From an uncultured Spirochaetales bacterium (GTDB taxonomy: Bacteria; Spirochaetota; Spirochaetia; Sphaerochaetales; Sphaerochaetaceae): a stretch of 5,382 nt of DNA. The notes beneath the pieces were generated by a model. That model ran no database searches. It saw only the letters and a program-made list of their open reading frames with translations, and was not told the origin of the DNA. The position numbers were made by a program, and so were the translations under genes. Shown one piece after another: positions 1 to 5,382 of this stretch. Numbering within the stretch: the stretch's first letter is position 1; each line of letters starts with the position of its first letter. The stretch lies in contig CAKQTF010000088.1 in NCBI GenBank assembly GCA_934276695.1, positions 1 through 5,382 on the forward strand, read 5' to 3'.

Positions 1-466
1 CACCGTTCCCCAGTACATCGTCAAGGAGATCAATGACCTTGGCGGGAATGTCCAGAATGCATACGGAATCAAGATCGAGCAGCTTCAGGAAGTAGCAAAA
101 TGCGGAATCGGCAAGATCAATGTCGATACTGATATCCGCCTTGCTGTCACAAGGAACTTCAGAGAGCTGTTCAGGGATAACCCGAGGCTTAGGGAAAGCC
201 CGTCAATCGGACCTGTATATGAGCTCCTGCAGAAGCATCCGGAAGCATTCGATCCTAGGGTGTTCCTTCCTCCAGTGATGGATGCTGTGATGTATGGAAA
301 CATAAAGGATGATGATGAGAGGCTCCTGTTTGAGAGGATGGAGGCTGGTGTAAAGGAAGCTGTCGGCACACTCATCGTGCAGTTCGGCTCCTATGGAAAG
401 GCTCCTCTCATTGAGATGGTTACCCTGGATGAGATGGCTGAGCGCTATAAGAAGGCAGGCATCTGA
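1..466 (+). CDS. fba: Class II fructose-bisphosphate aldolase family protein, C-terminal part (cut by left edge)
   Basis: The frame is open from base 2 to a TGA at 464-466 and gives 154 residues; the N-terminal half with the zinc-binding histidines lies outside the window. Class II aldolases reversibly split fructose 1,6-bisphosphate, or a related ketose bisphosphate, into DHAP and an aldehyde in the cytosol. Three things support the family. The first visible residues, TVPQYIVKEI, fit the strand following the family's HGSS motif. The phosphate-binding NVDTD motif lies at visible residues 40-44, followed by IRLA. The tail ends in an EMAERY motif like the EAMAKRY ending of class IIB enzymes. 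Between the IRLA helix and the FDPRVFL segment (residues 83-89) there is a longer linker than I expect, and the remaining C-terminus is also long. The next gene, a phosphofructokinase, starts inside this stop codon, which supports a role on a ketose bisphosphate. A tagatose-bisphosphate or other ketose-bisphosphate aldolase cannot be excluded. Confidence 0.9.
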   Translation, partial: TVPQYIVKEINDLGGNVQNAYGIKIEQLQEVAKCGIGKINVDTDIRLAVTRNFRELFRDNPRLRESPSIGPVYELLQKHPEAFDPRVFLPPVMDAVMYGNIKDDDERLLFERMEAGVKEAVGTLIVQFGSYGKAPLIEMVTLDEMAERYKKAGI

Positions 467-1623
467 TGGGCAGGAACATACTCGTAGCTCATGGTGGCGG
501 TCCCACCGCAGTCATCAATGCATCACTTCAGGGTGTTATTGAGACAGCAAGGGACAACGGCGGCTTTGGAAGGATCCTCGGTGCCAGATTCGGCGCAGAG
601 GGAATCCTGAAGAACGACCTGCTTGATCTGACTGATATACCGGCATCAGAGGTCGCAAAGCTCTCGCATACACCTGCAACTGCAATCGGCAGCTGCAGGC
701 GCAAGCTTTCTGATGCTGACTATCCTGCAGTGATTGAATGCATGAAGAAGAATGACATCGGTGTGTTCTTCTATAATGGCGGCAATGACAGCATGGATAC
801 ATGCAATAAGATATCAATGCTTGCAGAGAAGGAGGGACTGGATCTGCAGGTTATCGGCATTCCTAAGACAATGGACAACGACCTTGCTTATACAGATAAC
901 TGCCCAGGCTTCGGCTCTGCAGCACGATACGCTGCCATCAATGCCGCTGAGCTGGCTCTTGATGCAAGCGGGCTTCCGATCCATGTCGTTGTCATGGAGC
1001 TCATGGGAAGGAATGCTGGATGGGTGACCGCGGCATCTGCTCTCGCTGGCAGGCTTACAGACTGTGAAGTGCTTACATATCTTCCAGAGCTTCCGGTTGA
1101 TGTTGATAAGATGCTCAGTGACATAGAGGCTGCCTACAGAAAGGGCAAGGGCTGTCTTGTGACTGTCTCAGAAGGTCTTTGCGGGCTTGATGGCAATCCG
1201 CTTGCTGATACAGGAATCGTTGATGGATTCGGTCATAAGGTTGCAGGCGGAGTCGGAGAGTTCATCTCAAAGTCCATAATGGATAAGCTCGGGATCAAGT
1301 CAAGAAGCGAGAAGCCAGGCCTTCTTGGAAGGACATCGGTTGCATACCAGTCTGAAGTGGACAGGAAAGAGGCATATGATGTCGGAGCGAAGGCTGTTAA
1401 GGTTGCAGCTGAAGGGAAGACAGGCCACATGGTCAGCATCAATGCAGACAGGACCAATGGATTCTCATATTCACTTGAGCTTGTCCCTCTTGCTGATGTT
1501 GCGAATGTTGAGAAGAAGTTCCCTCTGGAATGGATTGTGGATGGAAACAGGATATCCGATGAGTTCTTCGGATACTGCAATCCTCTTATCGGGGATATGC
1601 CTGACTATGCTATATTCAGGTGA
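466..1623 (+). CDS. pfp: Pyrophosphate-dependent 6-phosphofructokinase
   Basis: This 385-residue cytosolic enzyme of the PfkA superfamily phosphorylates fructose 6-phosphate to fructose 1,6-bisphosphate, probably with PPi as donor and therefore reversibly. The N-terminal glycine-rich loop is HGGGPTAVINAS at residues 9-20. The donor motif is GGNDS at 105-109; ATP enzymes have Gly at the second-last position (GGDGS), whereas PPi enzymes have Asp, here D108. The catalytic motif is PKTMDND at 133-139, and K134 replaces the Gly of ATP enzymes, the second PPi marker. PGFGSA is at 147-152 and the sugar-phosphate motif MELMGRNAGW at 177-186. The first motif position usually reads GGDDS, so N107 is a mild variant. 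The ATG shares its A with the aldolase TGA (TGATG), indicating translational coupling; only a weak CAGG at 456-459 precedes it. Length is ordinary for this clade. A relative acting on another ketose 6-phosphate, such as tagatose or sedoheptulose phosphate, is possible. Confidence 0.93.
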   Translation: MGRNILVAHGGGPTAVINASLQGVIETARDNGGFGRILGARFGAEGILKNDLLDLTDIPASEVAKLSHTPATAIGSCRRKLSDADYPAVIECMKKNDIGVFFYNGGNDSMDTCNKISMLAEKEGLDLQVIGIPKTMDNDLAYTDNCPGFGSAARYAAINAAELALDASGLPIHVVVMELMGRNAGWVTAASALAGRLTDCEVLTYLPELPVDVDKMLSDIEAAYRKGKGCLVTVSEGLCGLDGNPLADTGIVDGFGHKVAGGVGEFISKSIMDKLGIKSRSEKPGLLGRTSVAYQSEVDRKEAYDVGAKAVKVAAEGKTGHMVSINADRTNGFSYSLELVPLADVANVEKKFPLEWIVDGNRISDEFFGYCNPLIGDMPDYAIFR

Positions 1624-1626
1624 TTG

Positions 1627-1632
1627 AAAGGA
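1627..1632 (+). promoter_or_regulatory. Ribosome binding site of the TIM-family gene
   Basis: AAAGGA lies seven bases before the ATG at 1640, inside a purine run (1626-1635) with a second AAGG at 1632-1635. It is the strongest Shine-Dalgarno match of the operon and fixes the start of the isomerase-like gene in the 16-base gap after the phosphofructokinase stop. Confidence 0.7.
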
Positions 1633-1639
1633 AGGTTTT

Positions 1640-2470
1640 ATGAAGCATATCTATCTGAATCTCAAGAGGTTCGATATACCGCGTGATAAGGGCGGAGTGA
1701 ATTCAATTGCGCCTATAAGGGAATGGGGTAAGCATATCATCGAGAGCACAGAGGAGAGCCTTAGGGCTTTTCCTGATACTGAGTTTGCAATGTTCTTCCC
1801 TGAATCACATCTTATTCCAGCATGCTCGGCAAAGAGCAGTGACAGCCCTATTGAGGTCGGAACGCAGGGACTCTTCTGGGCAGATACTGCTATAGGCGGG
1901 CCATTTGGCGCATTCACTACATCCCTTACTGGAAATGCTGCATCAGAAATCGGCTGCACTTATGCTCTTATCGGACACTGTGAGGAGCGGAATAAGCTTG
2001 CTGCTATTCTTGCAGAGGCTGGTGTTGCTGATTCCTCTGCTGTGAACAGGATCCTCAATAAGGAGATCCTTGCTGCTCAGAAGGCAGGGCTTAAGGTTCT
2101 TTACTGCATCGGAGAGAAGGATACAGAGCTCGCTGACTGGGATAAAGTGCTTGGTGAGCAGCTCTCGATTGGCCTTAAGGATGCGGATATGTCAGATGTG
2201 AGCATCGCATATGAGCCCGTATGGTCGATAGGACCAGGAAAGACTCCTGCAGATAAGCCGTATATCACAAAGGTCGCAAGATTCGTCAAGAAGGCCACAG
2301 ATGGTCTTTCTGTTGTGTATGGCGGTGGTCTGAAGACGGATAATGCTGAGATGCTTGCATCTATTGATGAGATAGACGGAGGCCTCATCGCTCTTACAAG
2401 ATTCAAGGGCGATATCGGATTCTATCCTGATGAGTACATTGATATCATCAGGACATACCTTGGAAAATAA
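1640..2470 (+). CDS. Triosephosphate isomerase family protein (divergent TIM paralogue)
   Basis: This 276-residue (beta/alpha)8 barrel protein is somewhat longer than the usual ~250-residue TIM, which interconverts DHAP and glyceraldehyde 3-phosphate. The catalytic set is present: N7 and K9 (LNLK, for the canonical NWK), H113 in ALIGHCEER (109-117), and E192 in AYEPVWSIGPGK (190-201), which also carries the loop-6 lid. The substrate-phosphate loops differ. Canonical YGGS reads YGGG (227-230), and the segment after DGG (246-248) reads LIALTRFKGD instead of a Gly-Gly-Ala-Ser loop. The gene has a good ribosome binding site, lies 16 bases after the phosphofructokinase and 10 before the LarA-like gene. 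With the aldolase and kinase it could simply handle triose phosphates, but the altered loops also allow a role like that of the TIM paralogue EryH of erythritol breakdown, which acts on a tetrulose phosphate. Family assignment is firm; the exact substrate is not. Confidence 0.88.
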   Translation: MKHIYLNLKRFDIPRDKGGVNSIAPIREWGKHIIESTEESLRAFPDTEFAMFFPESHLIPACSAKSSDSPIEVGTQGLFWADTAIGGPFGAFTTSLTGNAASEIGCTYALIGHCEERNKLAAILAEAGVADSSAVNRILNKEILAAQKAGLKVLYCIGEKDTELADWDKVLGEQLSIGLKDADMSDVSIAYEPVWSIGPGKTPADKPYITKVARFVKKATDGLSVVYGGGLKTDNAEMLASIDEIDGGLIALTRFKGDIGFYPDEYIDIIRTYLGK

Positions 2471-2474
2471 GGAG
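2469..2474 (+). promoter_or_regulatory. Ribosome binding site deciding the start of the LarA-like gene
   Basis: AAGGAG overlaps the TAA stop of the isomerase-like gene and lies six bases before the ATG at 2481. An in-frame upstream ATG at 2430 would overlap the isomerase gene by 41 bases and add 17 residues (beginning MSTLISSG) that read like out-of-frame sequence, so 2481 is the better start. Confidence 0.8.
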
Positions 2475-2480
2475 ATCAGA

Positions 2481-3974
2481 ATGAAGCTTAATTTCGAATA
2501 CGGCGAAGGGACAATGGCTGCTGAGCTTCCGGATTACACAGATGTGTTCATTCCTGGAGAGACTGTGAAGGATCCGGATCCGCTGCCGCAGGACTGGGAT
2601 ACATTATATAATGCGACAATGGATTCGATAAGGAATCCTATCGGGATGCCGACAATCACAGAGCTTGCTCATAAGGGAAGCAAGGTGACGATTATAATCC
2701 CTGATATCGTAAAGGGCGGCTGCCAGCCTACGTCCCATAGAAAGGTTGCAATGAGATGTATCCTCAATGAGCTGTACAGCGCAGGCGTTGAGAAGAAGGA
2801 TATTCTCCTCATCATCTCAAATGGCCTTCATCCGCGTGCCACAGAGGCAGAGATGAAGCAGATCCTTGGCAATGATCTCTTCAATGAGTTCTATCCATAT
2901 GGCCTTCTGACAAGCCATGACAGTGAGGACTATGAGCATCTTGTTGACCTCGGATACACAGATGCAGGGGACCATGTGATCATGAATAAGTATGTTTATG
3001 ACAGTGATGTTGCAATCATGATCGGACATACATCCGGAAACCCTTATGGCGGATACAGCGGTGGCTATAAGCACTGCTCATGCGGCATAACCCACTGGAA
3101 GAGCATTGCAGCTCACCATGTTCCATCTGTTATGCACAGAAGGGACTTCGTTCCTGTCTCAGGAAAGTCAGAGATGCGCAATAAATTCAACGAGCAGGGT
3201 ATGTTCATGGAAGAGAAGATGGGCAAGAAATTCTTCTGCGTTGATGCTGTGCTTGATTCTGCCTCACGCCAGATTGCTATCTTCTCCGGATATGCAAAGG
3301 AAATGCAGCCTGTTTCATGGGCATGTGCAGATAAGAGGACATATGTTCCGTTTGCAGAGAAGAAGTATGACTGCATTGTGTTCGGAATGCCTACCAACTT
3401 CCATTATGGAAATGGAATGGGAACCAATCCTATACAGATGATGCAGGCTCTATCTGCCCAGGTTATCCGCCACAAGAGGATTATGTCAGACAGATGCGTA
3501 TTCATCGTGTCAACAATCTGTGATGGATATTTCCATGATGAGAGATGGCCGTATCTCAGAGAGCTTTATAACATGTTCCAGCATGACTACAATAATATCC
3601 TCCCTGATATGAACAGGTATGGTGAGTATTTTGCAACCAACGAGGAATACATAAGGAAGTACCGCTTCTGCAATGCATTCCATCCTTTCCATGGCTTCTC
3701 AATGATGAGCTGCGGCCATATTGCTGAGATGAATACATCTGCAATATACATTGTAGGCGCAAGGGAGCCAGGCATTGCCAGAGGCATGGGGCTGAAGACA
3801 AGAGCGACTTTCGAGGAAGCACTTGCAGATGCTCAGCGCAAGTATCTTCCGGAGAATCCGAATATCCTTGCCCTTCCTCTGACATTCAAGGTCGGTGCAG
3901 TCCACCTTGCAATGAAGGATGAGGTCTATGATGGCTCAAATGGCCATTATGGTGACTCGACGATAATGAGATAA
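2481..3974 (+). CDS. LarA/DUF2088-family protein, putative nickel-dependent hydroxyacid racemase or sugar-acid epimerase
   Basis: The protein has 497 residues from the ATG at 2481; typical LarA proteins have about 425. LarA enzymes invert the alpha-hydroxyl carbon of hydroxyacids (lactate, malate, gluconate) in the cytosol with a nickel-pincer nucleotide made by LarB, LarC and LarE, none of which is in the window. Family signs in order: PDIVKGG at 74-80 (LarA DxxR motif), SNGLHPRAT at 113-121 with H117 (LarA catalytic H108), SHDSED at 145-150, and GYSGGYKH at 191-198 with K197 (the lysine joined to the cofactor, LarA K184). H213 lies 16 residues further, matching the nickel ligand H200. Three positions seem changed: N187 stands where LarA has catalytic H174, K78 where it has R75, and Q322 near where K298 binds substrate. 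These alignments are by eye. The C-terminal extension is rich in aromatic, Cys and His residues (360-430). Last gene of the operon, so probably a branch-specific step on a carbohydrate acid. Confidence 0.85.
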   Translation: MKLNFEYGEGTMAAELPDYTDVFIPGETVKDPDPLPQDWDTLYNATMDSIRNPIGMPTITELAHKGSKVTIIIPDIVKGGCQPTSHRKVAMRCILNELYSAGVEKKDILLIISNGLHPRATEAEMKQILGNDLFNEFYPYGLLTSHDSEDYEHLVDLGYTDAGDHVIMNKYVYDSDVAIMIGHTSGNPYGGYSGGYKHCSCGITHWKSIAAHHVPSVMHRRDFVPVSGKSEMRNKFNEQGMFMEEKMGKKFFCVDAVLDSASRQIAIFSGYAKEMQPVSWACADKRTYVPFAEKKYDCIVFGMPTNFHYGNGMGTNPIQMMQALSAQVIRHKRIMSDRCVFIVSTICDGYFHDERWPYLRELYNMFQHDYNNILPDMNRYGEYFATNEEYIRKYRFCNAFHPFHGFSMMSCGHIAEMNTSAIYIVGAREPGIARGMGLKTRATFEEALADAQRKYLPENPNILALPLTFKVGAVHLAMKDEVYDGSNGHYGDSTIMR

Positions 3975-3998
3975 ACCCCCATTTGGGAAACACAGGGG

Positions 3999-4022
3999 AA
4001 GGCCGCGTCTGCACGTGGCCTT
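3999..4022 (+). terminator. Intrinsic terminator-like hairpin between convergent genes
   Basis: Arms 3999-4007 and 4014-4022 pair over nine base pairs (AAGGCCGCG with CGTGGCCTT, one G-U pair) around a six-base loop. The hairpin starts 25 bases after the LarA-like stop. The tract after it on the plus strand (TTTCTCT at 4021-4027) is T-rich but interrupted. On the minus strand the transporter stop is about 30 bases before it and the following sequence is only partly T-rich, so bidirectional use is possible but less certain. Confidence 0.7.
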
Positions 4023-4051
4023 TCTCTATGCCTGGGTATCCGATGATGCGT

Positions 4052-5011
4052 TTATGGCTCAGATGGTTTTTCGGGGAAAATGGCTTTCCCGACGATTGCT
4101 GCCAGAGTCTGCTGTATGACGATTGAGAATATGATCGGAAGGGATGCAAGCTCTGGTAGGAACCCGATTGCCAGTACAAGTGCCGCATTGGTATTTCTCA
4201 GTGCAACTGCGAATGTCACTGATACATCCTCTTTTCTTCCGAGTCTGAATGCCCTGCTTGTAAGATGCCCGATTATGAATCCGAGTGCAGAAAGGATAAG
4301 CGCTGCAGCTATGACAAGAATATAGCTCCATGATGCCCCTTTCACTATGCGCTCTGATACCTGTGATACATTTATTATTATCTCTGAGAAGAACAGGATC
4401 TTTGAGATCGGATTCGTAATAGGCCCTATGTATTCCTTGATTTCCTTATGGAAGAAGCGGTTGAATATAAGGCCTAGGATAAAGGGAATGACAACCATCA
4501 GGCATAAGGACCTCATCATCCCTAAAGTATCTATCTGTATTACAGCTCCAGTGAACAGATTGAGCATGAACGGTGTGATCAGCGGGGCCAGCAGCGTATC
4601 AAGCAGGAGTATCGCAAGGGAAACCGTGAGGTTCCCATGAAACATCGTTGCCCAGACAGAGCCTACGACAGCTGTAGGAACAGCTCTGACAAGATTATAG
4701 CCAGAGCCGACTATTCTCTCTGTGCTGAATGCCGTGATGGAGATCAGCTCTGCAATCAAAGGCATTATGATGAATGAAGCGATGGCATATGCCAGGATGA
4801 ATACAGGACGCTTGAATGCGTCAAGGATATCATCTGTGCTTATCTTCATTGCACCGAAGAATGTCATGAGGCCGAAAAGAATATTGACAAGAGGCTTAAG
4901 AGGAACAAAAAAACGCCCGAATATCAGTGCGATGATGACTCCTGCCGGAGTTATGAATGGCATTATCCTTTCGAATTTCCTGTTCAGTCTGTTAAAGCTC
5001 TCTATGCTCAT
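4052..5011 (-). CDS. Bile acid:sodium symporter (BASS/SBF) family transporter
   Basis: This 319-residue inner-membrane protein has about nine or ten hydrophobic segments, roughly at residues 18-36, 41-55, 69-92, 105-122, 128-150, 166-186, 203-216, 228-250, 264-285 and 289-309. BASS proteins couple uptake of organic anions (bile acids, pantoate, keto acids) to sodium. Two family regions are recognisable. The first runs from the RAVPTAVVG segment (109-117) through FHGNLTVSLAILLLDTLLAP (124-143), like the family's GGN-ALSL-STLLAPLLTP repeat. The second is ALRNTNAALVLAIGFLP (270-286), the unwound helix of the second repeat near the sodium sites. The N-terminus is short and charged, with no cleavable signal. 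The ATG at 5011 has GGAG at 5022-5025, ten bases away, slightly far. The upstream KdgF-like cupin suggests a uronate or related sugar acid as substrate, but BASS specificity cannot be read from sequence. It converges on the four-gene operon. Confidence 0.88.
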   Translation of the reverse strand: MSIESFNRLNRKFERIMPFITPAGVIIALIFGRFFVPLKPLVNILFGLMTFFGAMKISTDDILDAFKRPVFILAYAIASFIIMPLIAELISITAFSTERIVGSGYNLVRAVPTAVVGSVWATMFHGNLTVSLAILLLDTLLAPLITPFMLNLFTGAVIQIDTLGMMRSLCLMVVIPFILGLIFNRFFHKEIKEYIGPITNPISKILFFSEIIINVSQVSERIVKGASWSYILVIAAALILSALGFIIGHLTSRAFRLGRKEDVSVTFAVALRNTNAALVLAIGFLPELASLPIIFSIVIQQTLAAIVGKAIFPEKPSEP

Positions 5012-5024
5012 ACTCTCTATGCTC
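4998..5024. repeat. 12-base direct repeat (15-base period) spanning the transporter start codon
   Basis: CTCTCTATGCTC occurs at 4998-5009 and again at 5013-5024, separated by three bases. On the coding (minus) strand the period equals five codons: the first copy supplies part of the ribosome binding region and the second encodes the residues SIES after the ATG. It looks like a small tandem duplication that affects the spacing between GGAG and ATG. Confidence 0.8.
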
Positions 5025-5035
5025 CAAACGATTGT

Positions 5036-5078
5036 ATACAGCAGCTGAATAGATGCAGCATTGTTCTATCTGCTGTAT
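5036..5078. repeat. Interrupted inverted repeat in the cupin-transporter gap
   Basis: ATACAGCAG (5036-5044) pairs perfectly with CTGCTGTAT (5070-5078). Inside it ATAGA (5049-5053) pairs with TCTAT (5065-5069), leaving a four-base bulge (5045-5048) and an 11-base loop. The transcript of the minus strand could fold into a 14-pair hairpin between the cupin stop and the transporter start. No T tract follows, so it is not a standard terminator; a regulator-binding site or an RNA processing or stabilising stem is possible. Confidence 0.55.
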
Positions 5079-5092
5079 TATCTATCAGTCAA
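5063..5092 (-). promoter_or_regulatory. Weak candidate promoter for the transporter gene
   Basis: On the minus strand TTGACT (plus positions 5087-5092) is followed after 18 bases by TAGAAC (5063-5068), which matches the -10 consensus at four of six bases. The -35 element overlaps the cupin stop codon and the -10 lies inside the inverted repeat. A site binding there could control transcription. The match is weak, and co-transcription with the cupin is an equally good reading. Confidence 0.25.
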
Positions 5093-5382
5093 GGAACTCC
5101 TCTCTCTCAGGAGTGAACACATCAAGGAGCTCGCCTTCCTCAAGGCATACGCAGCCATGGGTGATCCCGCTTATCTTATAGAGAGCATCGCCCTCGCTGA
5201 CGACTTTCGTCTCATCCCCGATGGTGAACTGGAACTTACCCTTCAGTATGTAAGTGGTCTGCACATGCGGATGGGAGTGGAGTGCGCCGACAGCGCCCTT
5301 CTCGAACCACAGATGGCATAGCATGAGGTCCTTGCCATGTGACATGACCTTGCGCTTCACGCCGCCGCCAAGATCCTTTGCT
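5085..5382 (-). CDS. kdgF: KdgF-like cupin, unsaturated uronate linearisation (N-terminus cut by right edge)
   Basis: A single-domain cupin of which 98 residues are in the window; the family has about 110, so only a short N-terminus is missing. KdgF converts 4,5-unsaturated galacturonate or related monosaccharides from pectin and alginate lyases to the linear keto form on the way to 2-keto-3-deoxygluconate, in the cytosol. The visible start DLGGGVKRK (residues 3-11) matches the conserved KdgF opening. Motif 1 is GALHSHPHVQ (32-41), giving metal ligands H35, H37 and Q41; motif 2 gives GDALYKI (64-70) and H75. The tail LLDVFTPEREEFL (85-97) is characteristic of the group. A GTG at 5358-5360 is in frame but lies after conserved residues, so it is not the true start. 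The gene stops 73 bases before the transporter on the same strand and may be co-transcribed with it. A generic cupin of unknown substrate remains possible. Confidence 0.85.
   Translation of the reverse strand, partial: AKDLGGGVKRKVMSHGKDLMLCHLWFEKGAVGALHSHPHVQTTYILKGKFQFTIGDETKVVSEGDALYKISGITHGCVCLEEGELLDVFTPEREEFLD

Noticed and set aside
260..466. Short separate gene of 68 residues starting at a GTG
   Set aside because: The same frame is open to the left edge and encodes conserved aldolase residues such as NVDTD upstream of 260, so this is the end of a longer gene.
1233..1580. Minus-strand 115-residue open frame within the phosphofructokinase
   Set aside because: Antisense to conserved coding sequence, low-complexity serine-rich translation, no ribosome binding site seen; a coding shadow.
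2430..2480. Upstream start adding 17 residues to the LarA-like protein
   Set aside because: It overlaps the isomerase gene, has no ribosome binding site and encodes a non-family extension; AAGGAG before 2481 fits better.
3976..3998. Second hairpin from the CCCCC and GGGG runs after the LarA-like stop
   Set aside because: Only three to four pairs with a large loop; the 3999-4022 hairpin is much stronger.
3886..4188. Minus-strand open frame bridging the convergent gap
   Set aside because: It overlaps two well-supported genes and the terminator hairpin, and its Ser/His/Pro-rich product looks like a shadow.
4722..5048. Plus-strand open frame opposite the transporter start
   Set aside because: It lies antisense to a gene with clear membrane segments and family motifs, and its translation resembles no known domain.
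5358..5360. GTG as start of the cupin gene
   Set aside because: The conserved KdgF opening DLGGG lies upstream in the same open frame, so the real start is outside the window.

Overview
The window looks like bacterial chromosome of intermediate GC. AGG/AGA arginine and ATA isoleucine codons are frequent, and TGA and TAA are both used as stops. Together with a pyrophosphate-type phosphofructokinase, this would suit an anaerobic fermentative lineage such as a spirochaete or a Firmicute. The sequence alone does not fix the taxon.

Positions 1-3974 (plus strand) hold one compact operon-like run of four genes. The first is the C-terminal part of a class II fructose-bisphosphate-type aldolase, cut by the left edge. 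It is followed by a PPi-dependent 6-phosphofructokinase starting inside the aldolase stop (TGATG), a divergent triosephosphate-isomerase-family protein, and a LarA/DUF2088-family protein related to nickel-pincer-nucleotide hydroxyacid racemases and epimerases. Gaps between genes are -1, 16 and 10 bases. The first three enzymes form a ketose-6-phosphate -> ketose bisphosphate -> triose phosphate -> isomerised triose phosphate module. The fourth is not a glycolytic enzyme, and this suggests that the module may serve the breakdown of a particular sugar or sugar acid rather than general glycolysis.

Positions 3975-4051 form a short convergent intergenic region with a GC-rich hairpin that can terminate the operon and perhaps also the opposing transcript.

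Positions 4052-5382 (minus strand) hold a membrane transporter of the bile acid:sodium symporter (BASS/SBF) family. Upstream of it is a KdgF-like cupin cut by the right edge. KdgF proteins linearise 4,5-unsaturated uronates released from pectin or alginate, so the transporter may import a uronate or related organic acid. The 73-base gap between the two contains a long interrupted inverted repeat. The transporter start codon lies within a 15-base-period direct repeat.

The most interesting feature is the LarA-like protein. It keeps the residues expected to hold the nickel cofactor but appears to have replaced one catalytic histidine and two substrate-binding residues. It sits next to a TIM paralogue whose phosphate-binding loops have also diverged. 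Together they may define an uncharacterised carbohydrate-acid pathway. This is inference from sequence motifs and gene order.
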